A stretch of 64,000 bases of DNA from PFL42 sp964492235. Lineage in GTDB: Bacteria; Chloroflexota; Anaerolineae; Anaerolineales; E44-bin32. The notes under the pieces were generated by a model. It was not told where the DNA came from. It saw nothing but the letters and a program-made list of their open reading frames with translations, and ran no database searches. The translations under genes were made by a program, and so were the position numbers. The stretch lies in assembly GCA_964492235.1 (NCBI GenBank), contig CAZBJQ010000001.1, positions 11,803 through 75,802 on the forward strand. Reading direction: 5' to 3'. Below are positions 41,516 to 49,847 of this stretch, one piece after another. How positions within the stretch are numbered: position 1 is the first letter of the stretch; each line of letters starts with the position of its first letter.

Positions 41516-43392
41516 TGCGACTGGCTCTCGTCGGCCAACCGAACTGCGGCAAGAGCACACTCTTCAACCAGGTGGCCGGCTATCGAGCGCACACCAGCAA
41601 CTTTCCCGGCACGACCGTCGACGTCACCGAGGGCAAGCTGCGAGTGCTGGGGGAAGTCGTCGATCTGGCGGATCTCCCCGGGACTTACACCCTGGCCGGA
41701 GGCAATCTCGCAGAGCAGATCGTGCTCCCCTACCTGTCCTCGACTTCCGTGGATGTCATTGTCAACGTGCTCGATGCCACACGCCTGGAACAGGGATTGA
41801 GCCTGACGCTCGAGCTTCTCGAATTGCAGCTACCGACGGTGCTTGCCGTCAACGTTATGGACGAGGCAGCCCGTTTGGGGGTGCGGATCGACGGACCTCG
41901 GCTGCAGGCCTTGCTGGGCGTGCCTGTCCTCCCACTGGTGGCCAGCAAAGGCCGCGGCGTGCGTGCCCTCTTCATCGCTGCCTTTCGCGCCGGCCGGCAG
42001 GAACACCGGCCGGTCCGTCGTCTGGCACAGACACTCGACCCCCGTCCCCTCCCCTGGCCACCCGAGACCGGCGCCCTGCGCTTGCTGCAGGGCGATCCCA
42101 GCCTGGAGGGCCCGATCTTCCAGGCAGCGCCGCAGGTGCGCCACGCGACGGAAGACCTCCGTCGCTCGCTCCAGCGGGTGTCCGGCCTGGCGTCGGCCGA
42201 AGCTGTCAGCGCCGAGCGGCGCCGCCGGGCAGAAACGCTGCGCCGGTCCGTGGTCTCCCAGGGGGAGCGGCGGGCGTCGGTCCTCGATCGCCTGGATGAT
42301 GTCCTACTCCATCCTGTTTGGGGATACCTATTCCTGTTCCTGACTCTATTCTTGCTCTTTCAGCTCGTGTACACCGTGGGCAAGGTCATCGAGCCGCCCC
42401 TGCTGAGGCAGTTTGAGATTCTCTCCGCATTACTTCGGCCTCAGCTCGCGCCGGAGACGCTGGTATGGGCCCTGGCGCGAGGCCTGCTCCAGGGACTGGC
42501 CGGGGGCTTGGCGATCGTCCTCCCGTACCTCGTTCCCTTCCTGCTCGGACTGTCCTTTCTGGAGGACATCGGCTACCTGCCGCGCATCGCGTTTCTTGCG
42601 GACTCGCTCATGCGCCGCCTGGGGCTGGACGGGAAGGCCGTCGTCCCCTTCATCCTCGGCTACGGTTGTACCGTCCCGGCCGTGATGTCGACCCGGGTCC
42701 TGGAGGCACGCCGGGACCGGTTTCTCGCCGCCGCCCTGTCCACCCTGCTGCCCTGCGCCGCCCGCCTGACGGTCGTCTTCGGCCTGGTGGCTTTCTACCT
42801 CGGCCCGGGTCTGGCACTCGGCATCTTCCTGGCCGACCTTTTCCTGGTCGCCCTCACGGCGAGAATCCTCACACGCCTGCTCTCCCAGGAGACCCCGGGG
42901 TTGATCCTGGAGATGCCAACCTACCGCATGCCGTCCATCCGGGGGCTTCTGCGGAAGACCGGCTTCCGCGTGCACGAGTTCATGGTGAGCGCCTGGCCGA
43001 TCTTGATCCTGGGCAGCATGGCCCTTGCGCTGCTGACCTTCTTCCACGCCGACGCCATCCTCAACGGTTTGGTCCGCCCCTTGACCTGGACCCTGGGGCT
43101 TCCGGCGGCCACAGGCATACCTCTTGTCTTCGGCGTGCTCCGCAAGGAGCTCTCCCTGGTCATGCTAGGCCAGGCGCTGAGCGTTTCGGATTTCTCGGCG
43201 GGCCTGACGCCCGTCCAAATGGTCACCTTCACCGTGTTCGTCGTTCTGTACCTGCCATGCCTGGCGACGTTGGCGGTGCTGCGCCATGAGTTCGGTAGCC
43301 GACACATGCTTCAGATCGCCAGCCTGACCGTCCTCCTGGCCCTGGGGGGAGCGCTCCTTGCGCGCCTGCTGGGCACCTTGGTCATGGGATAG
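41515..43392 (+). CDS. feoB: Ferrous iron transport protein B
   Basis: A 625-residue Fe(II) transporter of the inner membrane. The N-terminal G domain has G1 GQPNCGKST, the switch threonine in FPGTTVDV, G3 DLPGTY and G4 NVMD. Two Gate (nucleoside-recognition) domains and a FeoB_C region make the membrane part, with the characteristic ILGYGCTVPAVMSTRVL. It is somewhat shorter than the E. coli protein, with a compact GDI region. Third gene of the iron operon. No FeoC is seen downstream. Confidence 0.95.
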   Translation: MRLALVGQPNCGKSTLFNQVAGYRAHTSNFPGTTVDVTEGKLRVLGEVVDLADLPGTYTLAGGNLAEQIVLPYLSSTSVDVIVNVLDATRLEQGLSLTLELLELQLPTVLAVNVMDEAARLGVRIDGPRLQALLGVPVLPLVASKGRGVRALFIAAFRAGRQEHRPVRRLAQTLDPRPLPWPPETGALRLLQGDPSLEGPIFQAAPQVRHATEDLRRSLQRVSGLASAEAVSAERRRRAETLRRSVVSQGERRASVLDRLDDVLLHPVWGYLFLFLTLFLLFQLVYTVGKVIEPPLLRQFEILSALLRPQLAPETLVWALARGLLQGLAGGLAIVLPYLVPFLLGLSFLEDIGYLPRIAFLADSLMRRLGLDGKAVVPFILGYGCTVPAVMSTRVLEARRDRFLAAALSTLLPCAARLTVVFGLVAFYLGPGLALGIFLADLFLVALTARILTRLLSQETPGLILEMPTYRMPSIRGLLRKTGFRVHEFMVSAWPILILGSMALALLTFFHADAILNGLVRPLTWTLGLPAATGIPLVFGVLRKELSLVMLGQALSVSDFSAGLTPVQMVTFTVFVVLYLPCLATLAVLRHEFGSRHMLQIASLTVLLALGGALLARLLGTLVMG

Positions 43393-43832
43393 GCCGGGGA
43401 TCGTGCTGCCCTCCCCTCCTGAACGGCCGCCGCGGCGAACGGCTCCCGCCTTGGCCATCGTGAGGCGGCTTCTTGGGGGCCCTTCCCAACATGTGCCCAG
43501 GATTGAACACGCACCGGAGACTCAGAGTTCGGCCCCTCTCGCTCTGACTCCCCGGGCCCTCTCCAGCAACCGCCCGGGCGGGCTGGCCCATGCCCGACTC
43601 CTGCCCTGTGAGTCCCGATCCGGCGCAGGTTCTTCCCGTGACCGGACCGGCCTCCGGGGCGTGGCTGTCGGCGAGCATACAAAGGCGGCGGCCACGCGCG
43701 GGCACTCGGCGCCCACCGACCGCCTCGATTCCCCGCGCTGAACACTTGACATGCAGAATTCGCGTTTTGCAGTAGAATTCGTGTGGAACGACCGAGAGGT
43801 CACAAGTCACGCCAAGCTGAAGGAGGAAAGTC
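43393..43832. other. Intergenic region between feoB and the LysM gene
   Basis: About 440 bases with no credible gene. Near its right end are TTGACA (43746-43751), TAGAAT (43773-43778) and two direct copies of AGAATTCG, one at about 43755 and one at about 43774. The last 30 bases hold the AAGGAGG ribosome site of the next gene. Confidence 0.5.
43746..43778 (+). promoter_or_regulatory. Possible promoter of the H1-like/LysM gene
   Basis: TTGACA and TAGAAT are present but 21 bases apart, longer than the usual 16-18. The two AGAATTCG direct repeats in this stretch could be a regulator site. The start codon is 54 bases further on. Confidence 0.35.
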
Positions 43833-44330
43833 ATGGCAACGAAGAAGAAGAAGTCGACCAAGAAGGCCACAAAACCGAAGGCCAAGAAGACCGTCAAGAA
43901 GACGACCAGGAAGGCCGCCAGGCCGAAGGCCAAGAAGGCCGTCAAGAAGACAGCCAAGAGGGCCGCCAAGCCGAAGGCCAAGAAGACCGTCAAGAAGACA
44001 GCCAAGAAGGCCGCCAAGCCGAAGGCCAAGAAGACCGTCAAGAAGACGGCCAAAAAGGCCGTGAAGCCCAAGGCCAAGAAGGCCGCCAAGTCAGCCGCCA
44101 AGCCGGCCGCCAAGCCTGCTCCCAAGCCGGCAGTCGCCCCGACACCGGCCCCCAAGATCAAGGCCTGGCATGTGGTCACCAGCCAGGACACCCCTTCCTC
44201 GATTACCCAGAAGTACTACGGCTCGAGCGACCAGGCCAAGTGGATGGCCGTGTACGAGATCAACAAGGCCGTCATCGGCGCTGATCCGAATCAGATCCGC
44301 CCCGGCCTCTTGTTGCGCATTCCCGAGTAG
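43833..44330 (+). CDS. Histone H1-like Lys/Ala-rich protein with C-terminal LysM domain
   Basis: A 165-residue protein. Residues 15-94 are five near-perfect copies of a 16-residue unit of the type PKAKKTVKKTAKKAAK, the sequence style of histone H1 tails and bacterial H1-like DNA-binding proteins. A short Pro/Ala linker follows. Residues about 113-164 form a LysM domain (WHVVTSQDTPSSITQKYYG to RPGLLLRIPE). There is no signal peptide. LysM usually binds peptidoglycan or chitin outside the cell, so its union with a nucleic-acid-binding tail is unusual; it may serve as a nucleoid protein with LysM as an interaction module. The ATG has an AAGGAGG site. Confidence 0.85.
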   Translation: MATKKKKSTKKATKPKAKKTVKKTTRKAARPKAKKAVKKTAKRAAKPKAKKTVKKTAKKAAKPKAKKTVKKTAKKAVKPKAKKAAKSAAKPAAKPAPKPAVAPTPAPKIKAWHVVTSQDTPSSITQKYYGSSDQAKWMAVYEINKAVIGADPNQIRPGLLLRIPE

Positions 44331-44348
44331 GACCAGGGGCCACGCAAC

Positions 44349-44385
44349 AACGCAACCGCCCCTCGTAATGGGGGGCGGTTGCGTT
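44349..44385 (+). terminator. Strong hairpin after the LysM gene
   Basis: A 14-bp perfect stem (44349-44362 with 44372-44385) starting AACGCAACC, with a nine-base loop. No T-run follows on either strand. It lies between convergent genes and may end both transcripts or stabilise their 3' ends. Confidence 0.5.
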
Positions 44386-44395
44386 GCAGCCATGC

Positions 44396-44713
44396 TCAGG
44401 CCAGGCCATTCAGGATCGATCGCACCAGGCCTGGACCCTGGTAGACCAGCCCGGTATAGACCTGGACCAGGCAGGCGCCGGCATCTAGCTTCTCCCGAGC
44501 GGCCTGCAGGCTGTTCACCCCGCCCGCAGCCACAATCGGGACCCTTCCCCCGCGGGTCATCCCGGCGATCATCGCAACCGTGGCCGTGGAGGGCGCCCGC
44601 AGTGGCTGGCCGCTCAGCCCGCCGTCTTCCGCCCAAGCGGCGGAATGTAGGCCCTCTCGGGTGAGCGTCGTGTTCATGGCAATGACGCCATCCACCCAGG
44701 CCGGCTCGACCAC
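44396..44713 (-). pseudogene. pyrD: Dihydroorotate dehydrogenase, C-terminal fragment
   Basis: The last 105 codons of a class 2 (quinone-linked) PyrD. VDGVIAMNTTL, GGLSGQPLRAPST, PIVAAGGVNS, then GACLVQVYTGLVYQGPGLV are the FMN phosphate-binding C-terminal half of the barrel. The frame is closed by a TAG a few codons upstream of the first conserved residues, and the assembly gap follows 60 bases beyond. The N-terminal two thirds are missing. Either the gene is decayed, with a small palindromic element inserted, or the contig end is misassembled. I cannot say whether an intact copy exists elsewhere. Confidence 0.8.
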
Positions 44714-44729
44714 CTGCGGCTAAGACAAT

Positions 44730-44777
44730 GCCAACCCCGTCTCGCTTCGCTAGCGGGGCGAACGGCCGGCTGACGTC
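44730..44777. repeat. 48-bp sequence duplicated across the assembly gap, left copy
   Basis: Identical to 44878-44925 on the other side of the 100 N. It contains a CCCC...GGGG small palindrome (44735-44758). This looks like overlapping contig ends left unmerged by the scaffolder. Confidence 0.9.
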
Positions 44778-44877
44778 NNNNNNNNNNNNNNNNNNNNNNN
44801 NNNNNNNNNNNNNNNNNNNNNNNNNNNNNNNNNNNNNNNNNNNNNNNNNNNNNNNNNNNNNNNNNNNNNNNNNNNNN
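44778..44877. other. Assembly gap (100 N)
   Basis: Exactly 100 N. The 48 bases on each side are identical, so the true gap may be absent or may be a repeat-induced false join. Confidence 0.98.
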
Positions 44878-44925
44878 GCCAACCCCGTCTCGCTTCGCTA
44901 GCGGGGCGAACGGCCGGCTGACGTC
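44878..44925. repeat. 48-bp sequence duplicated across the assembly gap, right copy
   Basis: Same sequence as 44730-44777. It leads directly into the RHS remnant. Confidence 0.9.
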
Positions 44926-45380
44926 CGTCGTTCAGGCAGGCACGACCTACGCCTTCAGCTACTCCGGTCTGGGAGACCGGGTGCGCCACGAAGTCCCGAA
45001 CGGAGCGAGGGAGACCGTCGCTGGCGTGCCGATCAACTACACGCTAGACCTGGCTTCGGGCCTGACCCAGGTTCTGTCTGTCGGGTCGAAGGCGTATCTG
45101 TACCCCTCGCCTCCGCTCGGGGCAGGTGGCACCGGCCGGATCGGCGTATCATGTACCCGATGCGCTCGGAAGTGCGCGGCAGTTGGTGGATGCCTCGGGT
45201 GGCGTGACCCTCACGCGCGGCTACCCGCCGTATGGCGATCTGCTCAGTTCGGCAGGCTCAAGGGCGTCGATCTACGGCTTTGCCGCCCGAGCAGCGGGAT
45301 GGGACGGGGACGGGGCTGGTGCGTCTCAGGCCGAGGTACTACGTGCCATCCACCCGGCTCCCGTGGTTGGACATGCGGAG
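44926..45380 (+). pseudogene. Decayed RHS/YD-repeat protein fragment
   Basis: Pieces of an RHS core C-terminus appear in three frames. From about 44938: TYAFSYSGLGDRVRHEV, then NYTLDLASGLTQVL and SKAYLY. From about 45147: HVPDALGSARQLVDASGG with YPPYGDLLSSAGS. From about 45317: GLVRLRPRYYVPSTRLPW. Intact RHS proteins are large secreted or wall-bound toxin carriers; here the chain is broken by frameshifts and by a small CCCC/GGGG palindrome at 45103-45122 inside the AYLY-GTGRIG junction. No toxin domain is left. The 5' end is lost in the gap. Confidence 0.75.
45103..45122. repeat. Small palindromic insertion in the RHS remnant
   Basis: CCCCTCGC and GCTCGGGG arms surround a short centre. It resembles the CCCC...GGGG palindrome within the 48-bp duplicated sequence. 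It sits where intact RHS proteins read tyrosine followed directly by GTGRIG, so it looks inserted. Confidence 0.5.
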
Positions 45381-45420
45381 CGATCTGCCCCGGCAGTTGC
45401 AGCATCGTGGACCTTCCGCT

Positions 45421-45696
45421 GGCCGGCGCCAAGCAGAGAAACAGGGAGCCCTGCGGCCCTCCCGACAAGAAAGGACCGCCTGCGGAGGCGGTCCGGCGGC
45501 AAGCACCGTCGGCGAAGGAACGATCTTGTCGTGAGAACTCGGAGGGATGAAAGGGCAAGACCGAGCGCCGTCATCCACCCGTATGGGTTCAGGGCTCCTG
45601 AGGCAGCTCGCCACGACCTCCCCCCCTCGGTGCTCTCCCCGCCCTCTCTCACCGGACAAGCCGCCGTCTGGCTTCTTTCCCGCTGGGTCCGTCACG
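45421..45696. other. Region without an identifiable gene
   Basis: About 275 bases between the RHS remnant and chrA. Contains the minus-strand terminator at 45467-45494. Otherwise nothing recognised. Confidence 0.5.
45467..45494 (-). terminator. Intrinsic terminator downstream of chrA
   Basis: Minus strand: GGACCGCCT, a four-base loop, AGGCGGTCC, then TTTCTTG. It lies about 200 bases beyond the chrA stop. Confidence 0.5.
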
Positions 45697-46251
45697 CTAG
45701 CGGTAAACCAGGTATCCCATCACCGCCGAACCCAGGATGATGAACACCGGGTTCACTTTGGTGAGCGTAAGCAGCAGGAAGGCAGCGAGGGCGATCAGCA
45801 GCGCGTCCCAACCCTGGCGGAGCGCCGCCGGCCAGCCCAACGTCGAAACCTTGAGCACACTGCTGGCCATGGCGTAGGCTGTCCACAGCAGCAACCCGAC
45901 CACGACCGGCCGGACGGCGCGCAACATGGCCTGCATGGCTGGGCTGTCCTTGATCCCAAAGAAGAAAATCACCATCACCAGCATCAGCAACGTGGTCGGC
46001 AGCACGGTCCCGGTGACGGCCACGATCGCGCCGGCCGTGCCCGCCAGCTTGTAGCCGATGTACGCCGATACCTGCGGGGCGATTGGCCCCGGAAGCGCAT
46101 TGCCGATGGCGACAGCATCGGCGAATTCCTCGCCGCTCACCCACCCGGCGGCCATGGCCTCGCGCTGCATCAGCGCCAGGGAAGCCGGTCCCCCTCCCCA
46201 TGAGAACAGCGCCACCCGCGCAAAGACCACGAAAAGCTGCCAGAGCAGCAT
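45697..46251 (-). CDS. chrA: Chromate transporter, single-domain ChrA
   Basis: A 184-residue half-size CHR-superfamily protein with about six hydrophobic segments. FARVALFSWGGGPASLALM near the start and DAVAIGNALPGPIAPQVSAYIGY (about 44-66) are the diagnostic motifs. Short ChrA proteins usually come as adjacent pairs of opposite topology; no second copy is seen here, the next upstream gene being tag. Chromate efflux by proton antiport is known for the long form; the substrate of a lone short form is unclear. Confidence 0.88.
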   Translation of the reverse strand: MLLWQLFVVFARVALFSWGGGPASLALMQREAMAAGWVSGEEFADAVAIGNALPGPIAPQVSAYIGYKLAGTAGAIVAVTGTVLPTTLLMLVMVIFFFGIKDSPAMQAMLRAVRPVVVGLLLWTAYAMASSVLKVSTLGWPAALRQGWDALLIALAAFLLLTLTKVNPVFIILGSAVMGYLVYR

Positions 46252-46260
46252 GCCTTCTCC

Positions 46261-46875
46261 TTAGCTCTCGGCGGCTCGGCGCGCCCGGGTCGTCCGCGAC
46301 GGACGCCCGTCGTCGCAGTAGCGGTGGCAGCTCACCAAGTGATCATCGATCATGCCGACGGCCTGCATGAAAGCATAGCAGATCGTCGTGCCGACAAACC
46401 GGAAGCCGCACGCTTTCAGGCCCTTCGACATGGCGTCCGACAGAGCGTTGGAGGCGGGGACGTCCTTCCAGGTCCGCGGCGGCGGTCCGCGAAAGACTCT
46501 GTGATCTGTGAACGTCCACAAGTAGTCGGAGAACGAGCCGCGGGTATCCCGCAGCCGAAGGTAAGCGCGGGCATTGCCAATCGTGGCTTCGATCTTCAGA
46601 CGGTTGCGCACGATCCCAGGGTCGCGCAACAGGCGTTCAATGTCGCGTTTGCCGTAGCGGGCGATCCGCTCCGGCTCAAACCCGCGGAAGGCGGCTCGGA
46701 AGTTGTCACGTTTGTACAGGATGGTGCGCCAAGACAAGCCGGCCTGGAAGCTGTCCAGCACCAGCTTCTCAAAGAGCGCCTGGTCATCATGGACTGGCAC
46801 ACCCCACTCCTCATCGTGATAGGCTGCCATCAAGGGATCACCCGTGCCGAAGCAGCGTGAGATCTCGTCGGTCAT
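46261..46875 (-). CDS. tag: DNA-3-methyladenine glycosylase I
   Basis: A 204-residue base-excision enzyme that removes 3-methyladenine from alkylated DNA. The zinc-site residues match: Cys8, His20 in YHDEEWG, His179 and Cys183 (HLVSC). The helix-hairpin-helix region includes VLDSFQAGLSW, where Asp41 stands at the position of the E. coli active-site Glu38; Asp here is common in the family. It lies nine bases before chrA on the same strand. With the ATL protein at 18.4 kb it is the second alkylation-repair protein in the window. Confidence 0.93.
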   Translation of the reverse strand: MTDEISRCFGTGDPLMAAYHDEEWGVPVHDDQALFEKLVLDSFQAGLSWRTILYKRDNFRAAFRGFEPERIARYGKRDIERLLRDPGIVRNRLKIEATIGNARAYLRLRDTRGSFSDYLWTFTDHRVFRGPPPRTWKDVPASNALSDAMSKGLKACGFRFVGTTICYAFMQAVGMIDDHLVSCHRYCDDGRPSRTTRARRAAES

Positions 46876-46905
46876 CCGCCGTCCTGCCTTGATGCCGGGA
46901 ACAAG

Positions 46906-47250
46906 TCAGACTCGCTGGATCTGCTCGGGGCCCAGGGCTGCCTTGTGGGCTTCCTTGCTGTAGCCGACCCACTTGAGCAAGTCATTGAAACCCTTCACGC
47001 CGCCGGCGATGAACAGGCTGGTCACCAGCACATCCAGCCCATCTGGCCCCAGCATGCCCAGCGGCGCCAGCAAACGAAAGCCGATGCTGAGGGTGAGCAG
47101 CAAACCCAGGGCGAGCGAAGCAGCGCTTAGGATCGGTTTCTTGTAGCGCTTGATCCACGTCTCGAGGAATGGGTCTACGAGTTCGAGCAGCTGCTGAAGC
47201 GCGATGCTGGCAATCACGGCCGGCGCCAGGGCCATTGCCACAGCGTCCAT
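46906..47250 (-). CDS. Hypothetical small membrane protein
   Basis: A 114-residue protein with hydrophobic segments at about 5-22, 42-60 and 75-90 and an amphipathic basic loop between them. SLFIAGGVKGFNDLLKWVGYSKEAH near the end is somewhat like holin or phage-associated membrane proteins, but no phage genes are nearby. Unknown function. It is co-directional with tag and chrA, with a 30-base gap. Confidence 0.55.
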   Translation of the reverse strand: MDAVAMALAPAVIASIALQQLLELVDPFLETWIKRYKKPILSAASLALGLLLTLSIGFRLLAPLGMLGPDGLDVLVTSLFIAGGVKGFNDLLKWVGYSKEAHKAALGPEQIQRV

Positions 47251-47390
47251 CGTCTGCCTCCCTATCGAGCAACGCGGCCGGGGATAGTGAACCCCAAAGA
47301 CAGGGGAAGTGCAACCTTCTACCCCGGTGGTTGCCCAGTCAGCCCGCCTGGCACAACCAAGACAAGGCCACTGTGCGCTCGGACGGGCGG

Positions 47391-49775
47391 CTAGCGGGTG
47401 GCCAGACGGACGACGGTCACGCCGTCGCCACCCTCGCCCTCCGCGCCGGGCTCGAAGGAGGCGACATACGGGTTGCCGCGCAGAGCCTGGCGCACCACCT
47501 GGCGCAGCTTGCCGGTACCCTTGCCGTGGATGATGCGCAGGAACGGCATTCCCGCCAGAAAGGCAGCATCCAGGCGACGGTCCAGCTCCTCCAGCGCCTC
47601 ATCGGCCGCCAGCCCGCGCAGGCTGACCTCCAGGGGTGGCACCGCCGGCAACTGGGCCTTGGCCAGCGGCCGGTCAGTGACCGAAGTCCGCCCCGGCTTG
47701 GGCGCTTCAGCTTGGCTCGATGGAAGCTCAAGTTCCTCCAGTCGTGCCCGCACCCGCAAACGGCCGATCTGCACTTCGACCTGCTCGGCTTCGATCTCCT
47801 GTACCACCCCAATGGCCTGCAGGCTTCGGACGCGCACCCGGTCTCCCGGCCGCAGGCGTAGCGGCACGGCGCTGGGCGCGTCCCGTCGGGCGGGCACTGC
47901 CGACAGGGCAGCCTCGGCCTCCAGGTCCTCCCAGGACGATTGCACTTCCTGCACAGCCTGCAAAGGCTGGCGGGCGGCCACCAACTTCCGGCGCAGCTCG
48001 TCGATTTCCGTCCGCACTTCTTGCAGTTCTTCCTGGCCCTGCTGCCGCGCCTGCTTGAGGACTTCCTGCCTCTCGACCTCGATCCCATCCAGTCGGCTCG
48101 CCAATCCGAGGCGGAGCCCGGCGGCCTCGGCCATCGCCTTCTCGGCGGCCAGCCACGCAGCGCGACCCGCCTCCCGCTGGTGGTGGATCTCGTCCAGCAT
48201 CGACTCCGCCTGCACGTCCTCCGGCGAAAGCATCTGGCGGGCGCCGGCGATGACCTCCGGCGACAATCCGAGCCGCTCGGCGATGGCCAGGGCGTTCGAA
48301 CGGCCGGGCAGGCCGATGACCAGGTGGTAGGTCGGACGCAGGGTGTTCAGGTCGAATTCGACACTGGCGTTGCGCACCCCGGCCGTAGCGTGGGCGAAGG
48401 CCTTCAACTCCGGATAGTGAGTAGCCACCAGCGTCGTCGTCCCGCGCCGCAGCATCTCGGACAGGATCGACCTCGCCAGCGCCGAACCCTCCGTCGGATC
48501 CGTGCCGGCGCCCAGTTCATCCAGGATCACCAGGCAGCGGTCGTCGGCCACGCGCAGGATTTGGATAATCTTGGCGATATGAGACGAGAAGGTCGAAAGC
48601 GATTGTTCGATCGACTGCTCGTCGCCGATATCGGCGTATACGCCTTGGAACACGGTGACCTCGGACCCGGAGGCGGCGGGAAGGTGCAGGCCGCACTGGG
48701 CCATCAGGCTGAGCAGCCCGCCCGTCTTGAGGGCAACCGTCTTGCCGCCTGTGTTCGGCCCGGTGATCACCAGGGCAGTCGTGTCGCCGTCCAGCACGAG
48801 GTCGATCGCCACCACCTGCTGAGGATCCAGCAGCGGATGACGGGCATGGAGCAGACGGAGGCGCCCCGTCTGGTTGCTCGCCCGGCGAACGTCGAGCAGG
48901 ACCGGCTCGTTGGCGAGGAGCTCCTCGGCGTAGCGCGCCTTGGCAAAGGCCAGGTCGAGGTCGGCCAGCACCTCCACCGTGGAGAACACGTCTTCGGCCT
49001 GCTCGCCCACCCAGGCCGAGACCTCGGCCAGGATACGGCGAATCTCGTCGCGTTCGGTCAACTCGAGCTCGCGCACCTCATTGTTGAGATCGACAATCGT
49101 GATTGGCTCGATGAAGAATGTCGCGCCGGAGGCCGACTGGTCGTGGATCACTGAGCGGATCCGTCCCTTGAATTCGGCGCGCAGCGGCAGCACGAACCGA
49201 CCATCGCGCTGGGTGACAATCGGTTCCTGCAGCATGGGCCCGATCTTGGGATCCGACAGCATCCGCTGCAGCTTCGACATCAGCCGGTCGTGGGCCAGGC
49301 GCAGGTCGCGCCGAATGGCGGCCAGGGTATCCGAAGCCGAGTCAGGCACCTCGCCCCGATCGGTGACAACCCGCGAGATCAGGTCGATCAGACCGGGAAG
49401 CGGCCGCAGTCCTTCCGCCCGGCGCGACAAGGTCGGATAGACGCCGGCCGCTTTCTCGAAGTACCGCGCCAGAGTCCGGGCGGAGACCAGTGTCGCTTTC
49501 AGGTCGAGCAGCTCCTGCGGTTCGAGCACGGTCCCGTGGGCGGCGGCCTCGGCCTGCGGCCGCACGTCGTGCGCCCCGCCAACCGTCAAGTCGGTCTTGG
49601 CGATCAGCAGCGCCCGGGCCTCAGTGGTTGCAGCCTGCCGGCGACGGGCCTCTTCCAGATCGGTCGTCGGCGCGAGCGCAAGCGCCGCCTCTTTCGAGGC
49701 GGAGAAGGCGGCGTATCCCGCCAGCCGCTGGAGAACTTTCGGCAACTCCAGCTTCTCGAGACTCTTGCCATCCAT
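47391..49775 (-). CDS. mutS2: Endonuclease MutS2
   Basis: A 794-residue MutS2 protein. It lacks the mismatch-binding N-terminal domain of MutS. The lever region is at about 20-310. The ATPase has Walker A GPNTGGKT and Walker B ILDELGAGTDPTEGSAL. A coiled clamp and a KOW-like segment follow, and the C-terminal Smr nuclease domain has LRGLAADEAL and RIIHGKGTGKLR. Roles include suppression of recombination and ribosome-collision rescue. The start is ATG 49773-49775 at the conserved KSLEKLELPKVL; the longer open frame upstream runs antisense to the fumarase gene and is not real. Confidence 0.95.
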   Translation of the reverse strand: MDGKSLEKLELPKVLQRLAGYAAFSASKEAALALAPTTDLEEARRRQAATTEARALLIAKTDLTVGGAHDVRPQAEAAAHGTVLEPQELLDLKATLVSARTLARYFEKAAGVYPTLSRRAEGLRPLPGLIDLISRVVTDRGEVPDSASDTLAAIRRDLRLAHDRLMSKLQRMLSDPKIGPMLQEPIVTQRDGRFVLPLRAEFKGRIRSVIHDQSASGATFFIEPITIVDLNNEVRELELTERDEIRRILAEVSAWVGEQAEDVFSTVEVLADLDLAFAKARYAEELLANEPVLLDVRRASNQTGRLRLLHARHPLLDPQQVVAIDLVLDGDTTALVITGPNTGGKTVALKTGGLLSLMAQCGLHLPAASGSEVTVFQGVYADIGDEQSIEQSLSTFSSHIAKIIQILRVADDRCLVILDELGAGTDPTEGSALARSILSEMLRRGTTTLVATHYPELKAFAHATAGVRNASVEFDLNTLRPTYHLVIGLPGRSNALAIAERLGLSPEVIAGARQMLSPEDVQAESMLDEIHHQREAGRAAWLAAEKAMAEAAGLRLGLASRLDGIEVERQEVLKQARQQGQEELQEVRTEIDELRRKLVAARQPLQAVQEVQSSWEDLEAEAALSAVPARRDAPSAVPLRLRPGDRVRVRSLQAIGVVQEIEAEQVEVQIGRLRVRARLEELELPSSQAEAPKPGRTSVTDRPLAKAQLPAVPPLEVSLRGLAADEALEELDRRLDAAFLAGMPFLRIIHGKGTGKLRQVVRQALRGNPYVASFEPGAEGEGGDGVTVVRLATR

Positions 49776-49847
49776 CGGCGGCAGTGTAACATGGAAGCAG
49801 CACGGGCCAGGCTCCTTGGCGCCGTCCTGCGCCACGCTGGAGGCGTA

